Positions 9,190-16,265 of a stretch of 64,000 nucleotides of DNA are shown here, one piece after another. The first letter of the stretch is position 1. Each line of letters begins with the position of its first letter. The stretch is from Nostoc sp. CENA543 (GTDB taxonomy: Bacteria > Cyanobacteriota > Cyanobacteriia > Cyanobacteriales > Nostocaceae): assembly GCF_002896875.1 (NCBI RefSeq), contig NZ_CP023278.1, positions 3,720,001 through 3,784,000 of the forward strand, in the 5' to 3' direction. A program made the translations under genes and the position numbers. Below the pieces are notes generated by a model that saw only the letters and a program-made list of their open reading frames with translations, had not been told where the DNA came from and made no database searches.

Positions 9190-10098
9190 TTAGCTGAGTT
9201 TGATTACACCCCGATCAAAGACGCGATGATTAGTACCAATAGCAACGACTTCGATTTTATCGGGATAAACATCATAGGCAGCAAAGCTTAAATTACTGGT
9301 AGAATACTCCGTCCATTCTGAACGACTGACAGGACGATTTCCTGCACCTGCACCACAAATTAAATAGGTAGTTCCATCGATAGCGCGAGTGCGTTCGTAA
9401 CTATGTTCATGTCCATTGATATACAATTGCACACCATATTTTTTAAATAAGGGTGTGAAGGTTTTAATAAACTCAGAATTGCTCCCATAGACACCAGAGG
9501 AATAAATGGGATGATGTCCAAAAACTATTTTCCAAGTAGCATCACTACTACTTAACTCTTTTTCTAACCAAGATAATTGATTTTGCCAATCAGCATTACC
9601 ATTGGTGTCTAAAGCAAAAAATTGCACCCGTTCTCGACGAAAAGTATAATATCTGCGTCCGTTCATATTAAACCCAGGATATTTGACTTGCGGTTCGCCG
9701 TTATCAGTGCGAATGTCATGATTACCTAGACAAGCTTGAAACTTTACACCACGTTTGAGTAAATCTTGATAGGGACGTTCAAAAACAGCTTGGACTTTTT
9801 CAATTTCGCCGTTGTTGTAAATGTTATCACCTGCTAACACCACTAAATCATAAGGATTGCGCTGGTGATATAGCGTCATCGCCTTAGCTACAGCATACTG
9901 TCCCTTGGCACCAGTACCAGTATCGGCTACAGACACAAACCGCAAGAGTAAATTTTTCTTCGGTGGTGTAGCTGCGGTGACAGAATCTATCAGTTGCTTA
10001 CGGCCATTTTGATGAATTAACGTCCAAGTTAACACTCCACTACCAACGGTGCTGAGACTACTTAACAATAAAAATTGCCGACGGTTGAGTTTCATCAC
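9190..10098 (-). CDS. Tat-exported metallophosphoesterase (purple acid phosphatase-like)
   Basis: The 302-residue phosphatase has a twin-arginine leader (LNRRQFLLLSS) and hydrophobic segment, so it is probably folded before export. The dinuclear metal motifs appear in order: VADTGTG (about 57), GDNIY (about 91), GNHD (about 126), FGHHP (about 193) and NGHEHSYERT (about 230). This GDN / GNHD / GHH / GHEH set is the calcineurin-like phosphoesterase signature. It is likely a periplasmic phosphomonoesterase or phosphodiesterase; I cannot tell the substrate. It stands as a single minus-strand gene. Confidence 0.88.
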   Translation of the reverse strand: MMKLNRRQFLLLSSLSTVGSGVLTWTLIHQNGRKQLIDSVTAATPPKKNLLLRFVSVADTGTGAKGQYAVAKAMTLYHQRNPYDLVVLAGDNIYNNGEIEKVQAVFERPYQDLLKRGVKFQACLGNHDIRTDNGEPQVKYPGFNMNGRRYYTFRRERVQFFALDTNGNADWQNQLSWLEKELSSSDATWKIVFGHHPIYSSGVYGSNSEFIKTFTPLFKKYGVQLYINGHEHSYERTRAIDGTTYLICGAGAGNRPVSRSEWTEYSTSNLSFAAYDVYPDKIEVVAIGTNHRVFDRGVIKLS

Positions 10099-10219
10099 AC
10101 ACTAAATTTTCATAATTTGTAATTCGTAATTGTATTATGTAGACGCAGCTTTAACATAGGGTAAGAATACAAATTGCTAGATAGTTGTAGATATAATCTG
10201 TGCTTTTGGTGAAATTTCC

Positions 10220-11125
10220 ATGTCACAAGACAAACCTCCTGAACCAACAAATAAGTCTTCGTCGAGAAGTCAACCCCGCCAAAGAACAGTCCAACCTATT
10301 TGGAAGGGGATAATTATTCAAATTCTCAGGGGAACAATAGGAATATTAGAAACCACCGTAGAACAACTAGAAACTCCATCTACTGAAACAACAATAGGAT
10401 TTTGGCGATCGCTAGAATCTAAATGGAGTAGATTTTTACTTAAGCAAGTCCGTCCTTTTTTACCATCGAATCTATCTACAAAGGTGACGGATACAGCTTT
10501 GACAGGAATCATTGCTAGTGTCTTGGCTGTAATCGTCGTGTGGACAACTACGACTGTACTCACCAAAAAACCCACTCAAATTGCAACAGTTCCCCCAGCA
10601 CAAGAAGTTCCCACACCCACACCCACGCCTACAACAACACCAACACCACAAAGCACTACACCACCAGAACCACAGCCACAGCCATCAGCAGAAGCCACAC
10701 CCACCCCAGAAGCAGAACTAACTCCAGAACCAGAACCGACACCAGAACCCACCCCAGAAACCACCCCAGAACCAACGCCAGAACCAACACCAACCCCAAC
10801 GCCAAGAATAGAATTAACCCCAGAACAAAGACTAATTGCAGCCATTGAAACTCAAGTGGCAGAAATTAGCGATGCTTACGTTTCCGGCATCATAGAATCA
10901 ATTCAAGCTAACTTCCGCAGCAGTAGCTTGACTGTGAAAATTAAAGATGATTGGTACAATCTCCCAGAATCCCAGCAAAATCAATTAGCCGCAGACATAT
11001 TACAGCGTTCTCAAGAATTAGATTTTGCTCATTTAGAAATTATCGATTCTCAAGAGAGATTAGTCGCACGTAACCCCGTTATCGGAACTGAGATGATTAT
11101 TTTTCAACGCAGGACAACAATTTAA
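10220..11125 (+). CDS. Membrane-anchored proline-rich protein
   Basis: The 301-residue protein has a cytoplasmic N-terminus, one transmembrane segment at about residues 92-115 (ALTGIIASVLAVIVVWTT), a Pro/Thr/Glu-rich linker with PTPEP repeats (about 125-200) and a ~95-residue C-terminal domain (LIAAIETQVAEISDAYVSG onward). The linker suggests a domain held in the periplasm or cell-wall zone. I do not recognise the terminal domain. The stop codon lies a few bases before the CAST-related sequence, and the reading frame seems intact. Confidence 0.75.
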   Translation: MSQDKPPEPTNKSSSRSQPRQRTVQPIWKGIIIQILRGTIGILETTVEQLETPSTETTIGFWRSLESKWSRFLLKQVRPFLPSNLSTKVTDTALTGIIASVLAVIVVWTTTTVLTKKPTQIATVPPAQEVPTPTPTPTTTPTPQSTTPPEPQPQPSAEATPTPEAELTPEPEPTPEPTPETTPEPTPEPTPTPTPRIELTPEQRLIAAIETQVAEISDAYVSGIIESIQANFRSSSLTVKIKDDWYNLPESQQNQLAADILQRSQELDFAHLEIIDSQERLVARNPVIGTEMIIFQRRTTI

Positions 11126-11130
11126 TTTTG

Positions 11131-11204
11131 GTGGCAAGTAATTTGTCGTTTGAGGTTTTTGACAAATAATATGTCGCCACGGTCAAATAATCTGTCGCTG
11201 TACA
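11131..11204. mobile_element. Probable remnant of an older CAST end
   Basis: Read on the minus strand from 11204, the sequence begins TGTACAGCGACAGATTATTT and continues with further GACA-type sites at about 20-bp spacing to about 11131. This resembles the TGTACA-terminated left end of the Scytonema CAST as I remember it. It lies just outside the target duplication of the present element and in the orientation expected for a tRNA-proximal end. No other part of such an element is visible upstream. Confidence 0.55.
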
Positions 11205-11206
11205 AC
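11202..11206. repeat. Target-site duplication ACAAC, tnsB side
   Basis: ACAAC directly precedes the TGT terminus at 11207 and recurs at 41654-41658 directly after the opposite terminus. A 5-bp duplication is the known hallmark of Tn7-like insertion. Confidence 0.9.
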
Positions 11207-11432
11207 TGTCGAATAACTAATTATTTGTCGTCTTAACAAAATAATGTCATCAAATATAAAAACATCAAAAACGTTGCTACATAAGTGTTTGCAGCGTTTT
11301 TTAATATGCAAAGGATAAATAGTTTATTTAACACTTTAATTGTCGTGTATTTCAAGAATAACAAAATAGATGTCGTCTTTTATAATTTTACATTTTCCAA
11401 GATTTTCTGATTTCGTAACAGATTAGCTGTCG
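11207..11432. repeat. TnsB-binding sites, tnsB-side transposon end
   Basis: TGTCG- or TGTCA-type words occur at 11207, 11226, 11245, 11341, 11371 and 11428, all in one orientation; the first three are 19 bp apart. They mirror the CGACA words at the other end and match the expected layout of TnsB sites. Confidence 0.8.
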
Positions 11433-11462
11433 CTTTTTCGCTCGAATAGTGGTATTATAACT

Positions 11463-11488
11463 TTATTTAGTACATATGTACTAAATAA
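11463..11488. promoter_or_regulatory. LexA (SOS) box-like palindrome upstream of tnsB
   Basis: A 26-bp perfect palindrome has the core TAGTACATATGTACTA. The core fits the cyanobacterial LexA box RGTACNNNDGTWCB as I recall it from Anabaena. It lies about 120 bp before the tnsB ATG, just after a possible promoter (TATAAC at about 11456), a position suited to repression. Confidence 0.6.
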
Positions 11489-11609
11489 TACATCCTTATA
11501 CCGAAAAGTTGCCGCTTCCATTGAAGGGTCAACTGCTTTAGGAAGTTTGGATGTTCTCGCACAATAGCGAGATTGTTATTACTGTTTTGAGCATGAATCA
11601 ATTTTTTCT

Positions 11610-13352
11610 ATGGATGAAATGCCCATCGTCAATCAAGACGACGAATCTCTGCCTTTTGAAAACAACGATGATGTAGATGAAATTCAGAATGATGAACCAG
11701 AAGAAGCAAACGTAATTATCACGGAATTATCGGCTGAGGCAAAACTCAAAATGGACGTGATCCAAGGTTTGCTTGAACCATGCGATCGCAAAACCTATGG
11801 TGAGAAGTTAAGAGCAGCAGCAAAGAAACTGGGCAAGACTGTGCGAACAGTTCAGCGTCTAGTCAAAAAATATCAACAAGACGGTTTATCGGCAATTGTT
11901 GAAACGCAGAGAAATGACAAAGGTAGTTATCGAATAGACCCAGAGTGGCAAAAATTTATTGTTACCACTTTTAAAGAAGGGAATAAGGGTAGCAAAAAAA
12001 TGACTCCTGCTCAGGTGGCGATGAGAGTCCAAGTCAGAGCAGAACAGTTAGGTTTACAACAATACCCTAGCCACATGACAGTTTATAGGGTTCTCAACCC
12101 TATCATTGAACGTCAAGAGCAGAAACAGAAACAGAGGAATATTGGATGGCGAGGGTCACGAGTCTCACATAAAACTCGTGATGGGCAAACATTAGATGTG
12201 CGTTACAGCAACCATGTTTGGCAGTGCGACCATACAAAGTTAGATGTCATGTTGGTTGATCAGTATGGTGAAGCATTAGCTAGACCTTGGTTCACAAAGA
12301 TTACAGACAGTTATTCTCGCTGCATTATGGGTATTCATGTGGGCTTTGATGCACCTAGCTCTCAAGTGGTTGCTCTAGCTTTACGTCATGCTATTTTGCC
12401 AAAGCAATATAGTGCAGAATATAAACTTATTAGCGACTGGGGAACATACGGCGTACCCGAAAATCTTTTCACTGATGGTGGTAAAGACTTTCGCTCGGAA
12501 CACTTAAAACAGATTGGTTTTCAATTAGGCTTTGAGTGCCATTTACGCGATCGCCCTAGTGAGGGCGGTATTGAAGAACGTAGCTTCGGCACGATTAATA
12601 CAGAATTTCTCTCTGGTTTCTATGGCTATTTAGGTTCCAATATTCAGGAACGTTCTAAGACAGCAGAGGAAGAAGCTTGCTTAACTTTACGGGAATTACA
12701 CCTACTGTTAGTTCGCTACATTGTTGACAACTACAATCAACGTCTTGATGCACGGACAAAAGACCAAACAAGGTTTCAACGATGGGAAGCGGGACTACCT
12801 GCTCTACCAAAAATGGTTAAGGAGCGGGAATTAGATATCTGTTTGATGAAAAAGACTCGGCGCAGCATTTACAAAGGCGGGTATCTCAGCTTTGAAAATA
12901 TCATGTATCGTGGTGACTACCTGGCGGCTTACGCAGGGGAAAATATTGTACTCAGGTATGACCCTAGAGATATTACAACTGTTTGGGTTTACCGAATAGA
13001 TAAAGGTAAGGAAGTGTTTCTGTCTGCTGCTCATGCGCTGGATTGGGAAACTGAGCAATTATCTCTAGAAGAGGCTAAAGCCGCTAGTCGAAAAGTTCGC
13101 TCTGTTGGTAAAACACTCAGTAATAAATCAATTTTGGCAGAGATACACGACCGTGATACTTTCATCAAGCAAAAGAAAAAGAGCCAAAAGGAACGCAAGA
13201 AAGAAGAACAAGCTCAAGTTCATTCTGTGTCTGAACCCATCAATCTGAGCGAGACAGAACCACTAGAAAATTTACAAGAAACACCAAAACCTGTAACTCG
13301 AAAACCCAGAATCTTTAACTATGAGCAACTTCGTCAAGATTATGATGAGTAG
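11610..13352 (+). CDS. tnsB: CAST transposase TnsB
   Basis: TnsB binds both transposon ends and performs the strand-transfer reaction. The 580-residue protein has an acidic N-terminus, HTH-type DNA-binding regions (about 50-180), a DDE integrase core and a C-terminal beta-barrel. Catalytic acids are visible in QCDHTKLD (about D206), FTDGGKDF (about D288) and GGIEERSF (about E322), a normal D-x34-E spacing. The basic tail (KQKKKSQKERKKEE) and the end of the protein (RIFNYEQLRQDYDE) resemble the TnsC-contacting hook of Mu/Tn7-type transposases. It is followed after 78 bp by tnsC. No TnsA partner exists, so only 3' ends should be cut. Confidence 0.96.
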   Translation: MDEMPIVNQDDESLPFENNDDVDEIQNDEPEEANVIITELSAEAKLKMDVIQGLLEPCDRKTYGEKLRAAAKKLGKTVRTVQRLVKKYQQDGLSAIVETQRNDKGSYRIDPEWQKFIVTTFKEGNKGSKKMTPAQVAMRVQVRAEQLGLQQYPSHMTVYRVLNPIIERQEQKQKQRNIGWRGSRVSHKTRDGQTLDVRYSNHVWQCDHTKLDVMLVDQYGEALARPWFTKITDSYSRCIMGIHVGFDAPSSQVVALALRHAILPKQYSAEYKLISDWGTYGVPENLFTDGGKDFRSEHLKQIGFQLGFECHLRDRPSEGGIEERSFGTINTEFLSGFYGYLGSNIQERSKTAEEEACLTLRELHLLLVRYIVDNYNQRLDARTKDQTRFQRWEAGLPALPKMVKERELDICLMKKTRRSIYKGGYLSFENIMYRGDYLAAYAGENIVLRYDPRDITTVWVYRIDKGKEVFLSAAHALDWETEQLSLEEAKAASRKVRSVGKTLSNKSILAEIHDRDTFIKQKKKSQKERKKEEQAQVHSVSEPINLSETEPLENLQETPKPVTRKPRIFNYEQLRQDYDE

Positions 13353-13430
13353 ATTTCATTGAATTTACAGGATTTTATTAAACATATTCAGACGTTAAAA
13401 CGTTATTAATTTTCGACAACAATCAGAATC

Positions 13431-14267
13431 ATGAAAGATGATTATTGGCAGAGATGGGTACAGAATTTATGGGGAGATGAACCCATTCCAGAAGAATTAC
13501 AGCCAGAAATTGAACGTCTCCTTAGTCCTAGTGTTGTGGAATTAGAGCATATACAAAAAATTCATGATTGGTTAGATGGTTTGCGTCTTTCTAAACAATG
13601 TGGTCGAATTGTTGCACCTCCACGAGCAGGTAAATCTGTGACTTGTGATGTGTATAGACTATTAAATAAGCCCCAAAAAAGAGGAGGTAAAAGAGATATT
13701 GTACCTGTTTTGTATATGCAAGTTCCAGGAGATTGCTCATCGGGTGAGTTATTGGTTCTGATTTTGGAAAGTTTGAAATATGATGCAACTTCAGGAAAAC
13801 TAACTGACCTCAGAAGGCGAGTACAAAGGCTACTCAAGGAATCTAAGGTGGAAATGCTGATTATTGATGAAGCAAATTTTCTGAAATTAAATACTTTTAG
13901 TGAAATTGCTCGAATTTATGACCTGTTGAGAATTTCAATTGTTCTTGTAGGAACAGATGGTTTAGACAATCTCATTAAAAAAGAACCTTACATTCATGAT
14001 CGATTTATCGAATGTTACAGATTACCTTTGGTATCAGAGAAGAAATTTTCTGAATTAGTAAAAATTTGGGAAGAAGAAGTATTGTGTTTGCCCCTGCCAT
14101 CTAATCTCATAAGAAATGAAACTTTATTACCTTTGTATCAAAAAACAGGTGGCAAAATTGGTTTGGTTGATCGGGTATTGAGAAGAGCTTCAATCTTAGC
14201 TTTAAGAAAAGGATTGAAGAACATTGATAAAGATACTTTGACTGAAGTTTTGGATTGGTTTGAATAA
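13431..14267 (+). CDS. tnsC: CAST AAA+ regulator TnsC
   Basis: TnsC polymerises on DNA and links the target complex (Cas12k-TniQ) to TnsB. The 278-residue length is typical of the short V-K form. A Walker A motif lies at about residues 62-69 (APPRAGKS) and Walker B at about 142-147 (MLIIDE). The stop codon of tnsC overlaps the start codon of tniQ by one base (TAATG), which indicates translational coupling. Confidence 0.95.
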   Translation: MKDDYWQRWVQNLWGDEPIPEELQPEIERLLSPSVVELEHIQKIHDWLDGLRLSKQCGRIVAPPRAGKSVTCDVYRLLNKPQKRGGKRDIVPVLYMQVPGDCSSGELLVLILESLKYDATSGKLTDLRRRVQRLLKESKVEMLIIDEANFLKLNTFSEIARIYDLLRISIVLVGTDGLDNLIKKEPYIHDRFIECYRLPLVSEKKFSELVKIWEEEVLCLPLPSNLIRNETLLPLYQKTGGKIGLVDRVLRRASILALRKGLKNIDKDTLTEVLDWFE

Positions 14268-14770
14268 TGGAAATCGGTGCGGAAGAACCTCGTGTTTTTG
14301 AAGTAGAACCCCTGGATGGAGAAAGCTTAAGCCATTTCTTAGGACGCTTTCGCCGAGAAAATTATTTAACCTCAAGCCAGTTAGGTAAATTAACTGGACT
14401 CGGTGCAGTTGTTTCGCGTTGGGAAAAGTTTTACTTTAATCCGTTTCCTACTAGACAGGAGTTGGAGGCTTTGGCATCTGTGGTAAGAGTCAATGCGGAT
14501 AGATTAGCCGATACCTTACTACCCAAGGGGGTGACGATGAAGCCCAGACCAATTAGATTATGTGCTGCTTGTTATGCAGAAGTACCTTGTCATCGAATTG
14601 AGTGGCAGTATAAAGACAAAATGAAATGCGATCGCCACAATTTACGCTTATTAACGAAGTGTACTAACTGTGAAACGCCTTTCCCTATTCCCGCAGACTG
14701 GGTACAAGGCGAATGTCCTTACTGTTTTTTGCCGTTTGCAACGATGGCGAAGCGTCAGAAGCATGGCTAA
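14267..14770 (+). CDS. tniQ: CAST target-selection protein TniQ (short V-K form)
   Basis: TniQ bridges the Cas12k R-loop and the TnsC filament. At 167 residues it is the small type found in V-K CASTs rather than the larger TnsD/TniQ of other Tn7-like elements. The N-terminal PLDGESLSHFLGRF motif is the conserved TniQ beginning. Cysteines at about 99, 102, 108, 121, 132, 135, 150 and 153 form two zinc-binding clusters. It is the third gene of the tnsBC-tniQ unit. Confidence 0.94.
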   Translation: MEIGAEEPRVFEVEPLDGESLSHFLGRFRRENYLTSSQLGKLTGLGAVVSRWEKFYFNPFPTRQELEALASVVRVNADRLADTLLPKGVTMKPRPIRLCAACYAEVPCHRIEWQYKDKMKCDRHNLRLLTKCTNCETPFPIPADWVQGECPYCFLPFATMAKRQKHG

Positions 14771-14773
14771 GAA

Positions 14774-14908
14774 ATGCGATCGCTTGCGGGGATAGATTTT
14801 TGTCTAATCGAGTTTTTCGACAGCAGTGAAAAGTTTGAAGAATTTTGGCTAGATTTGTTGCCTGTAGGTCGTATGAGATGCGATTTGCTGGAGTGGACAG
14901 AAGGCTAG
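14774..14908 (+). CDS. Possible small protein downstream of tniQ
   Basis: A 44-codon frame starts at an ATG 3 bp after the tniQ stop. Its tail, FEEFWLDLLPVGRMRCDLL, is protein-like, but I recognise no family. It could be a small cargo protein, the remnant of a longer gene or chance. The short distance to tniQ would allow translation from the same transcript. Confidence 0.3.
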   Translation: MRSLAGIDFCLIEFFDSSEKFEEFWLDLLPVGRMRCDLLEWTEG

Positions 14909-15235
14909 AATATATTCGAGTGTGAACAGCTTTTTATTCTGAACAGCTTTGTTATGGAATTTTAGTAGCGGTCTAAAATGGTGTCGAGGCGATCGCTATT
15001 CAGTTAGTTGAGAATAGTGGCTATATATTCAGTTAGTTGAGAATAGTGGCTATAGTGTAAAGCAACCCATTTACCCAGTACAAAAGTATGTCTTAGCTGT
15101 ATAACTTGAGGAATGATTCCTGCCAAGTGTAATATTTCAGTGCTATGGTAAATAGCTTTTTGCATTCTTTACCTTAGTAGTGCGAATGTACTATAAAATT
15201 AGGGTACACCGAGTATCCAGTTTCGGTTATAAAAT
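14909..15235. other. Intergenic region between transposition genes and cargo
   Basis: This region includes a perfect 29-bp tandem duplication (14997-15025 and 15026-15054, unit beginning TATTCAGTTAGTTGAG) and a LexA-box-like site at 15178-15193 in front of the ATPase gene. No other gene or RNA is evident. Confidence 0.6.
15178..15193. promoter_or_regulatory. Imperfect LexA-box-like site upstream of ietA-like gene
   Basis: TAGTGCGAATGTACTA matches 13 of 16 bases of the palindrome core upstream of tnsB. It departs from the LexA consensus as I recall it by one base in the left half-site. It lies 43 bp before the start codon of the ATPase gene. Confidence 0.4.
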
Positions 15236-16246
15236 ATGGCACGCGGCGAAATTCTCAGAAAACTCTTCAGAAGCTTCTCTCGCAATGAGAGAGAAGAGTT
15301 TTTAGCTGCCGCTAAGGAACTGATTGAAGAAGAAAGAAATAAAAATCATATATTGCTTGCTAGGGATCTGGAAAAACTGCTTCAAAACGGGAATGGATAC
15401 ACAAAACCCTTAGCTGCTAACCCTAGCCCTTGGAGCCAGTTTCCTGAACCGCCTAAAGATAAGGATACTGGGTTGGCTTTAGTTGAGGTAAAACAATTCG
15501 ATCTAACCTGGGATCACATTGTCCTCAGCGAAACAATTTTTGATATTCTGCAAGAAATTGTCCTCGAAAACCGTAAGCAAGATATACTCGCAGCTTACAA
15601 TCTCAAGCCCAAAAACAAATTACTATTCTGCGGGCCACCTGGCTGTGGTAAAACCCAAACCGCAAAAGTCCTCTCCAGCGTACTAGCTCTGCCGCTTGTT
15701 TATGTGAACCTAACGGCAGTATTCTCGTCTTACTTAGGTGAAACGGCAACGAATCTTCAGAAAATTTTTACCTACATTGAACAGGGTGAATGGCTTGTTT
15801 TGTTCGATGAGTTTGATGCGATCGCCCGCGATCGGGATAATTTCAATGAACATGGTGAAGTAAAACGGTTAGTGAATAGCCTGCTACAACTCATCGATAA
15901 CGCAACTAATCAAAGTATATTTGTTGCAGCTACTAATCACGAAAAACTCCTAGACAGTGCTGTTTGGCGACGTTTTGATGAAGTGATTTTTTTTGATAAC
16001 CCGTCGGTTGAACTGCGGACGGCTCTTTTGAGTCGTTATTTATCTGCTATTCGTTATACTGCTATTGATTTGTTTGCTTTTGCTACTCGGCTTGAGAATG
16101 CTACTGGAGCAGATATAGAGCGTATATGCTCTGATGCTATTAAAGCTGTGATTCTAAGGGGTGAACGTACCTTGACTGCTGATGATTTAGAAGTAGCAAT
16201 AGGCCGTTTTGTCACAAGACAAAGTATAATAGCAAACTCAAGATAA
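15236..16246 (+). CDS. ietA: AAA+ ATPase, IetA-like (defence pair with subtilase)
   Basis: The 336-residue protein has a single AAA+ domain of the FtsH/CDC48-like class: GPPGCGKT at about 133-140 (Walker A), LVLFDEFDAIA at about 187-197 (Walker B), then the sensor ATNHEK region and an arginine-finger candidate in VWRRFDE. An ATPase followed immediately by a subtilisin-like protease is the IetAS arrangement, described first as an Agrobacterium plasmid-exclusion toxin/antitoxin-like pair and later as an anti-phage system. The protease gene begins 20 bp downstream. IetAS is my best match; assignment rests on architecture and gene order. Confidence 0.8.
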   Translation: MARGEILRKLFRSFSRNEREEFLAAAKELIEEERNKNHILLARDLEKLLQNGNGYTKPLAANPSPWSQFPEPPKDKDTGLALVEVKQFDLTWDHIVLSETIFDILQEIVLENRKQDILAAYNLKPKNKLLFCGPPGCGKTQTAKVLSSVLALPLVYVNLTAVFSSYLGETATNLQKIFTYIEQGEWLVLFDEFDAIARDRDNFNEHGEVKRLVNSLLQLIDNATNQSIFVAATNHEKLLDSAVWRRFDEVIFFDNPSVELRTALLSRYLSAIRYTAIDLFAFATRLENATGADIERICSDAIKAVILRGERTLTADDLEVAIGRFVTRQSIIANSR

Positions 16247-16265
16247 CTATTTACGTCTAATCACG

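Noticed and set aside
10540-10848. Thr/Asn-rich and Gly/Val-rich frames opposite or shifted to the proline-rich gene
   Set aside because: Low-complexity shadows of the PTPEP linker; the 301-residue frame has a membrane helix and folded domain.
11144-11206. Alternative outer boundary of the transposon at the upstream TGTCG words
   Set aside because: The ACAAC duplication and the 22-bp inverted repeat fix the boundary at 11207; the outer words fit a different element end.
11126-11610. TnsA nuclease or a MerR-type CvkR regulator near the transposition genes
   Set aside because: No such gene is present here or beside cas12k; regulation seems to be by the Arc-type protein, and lack of TnsA is normal for V-K.
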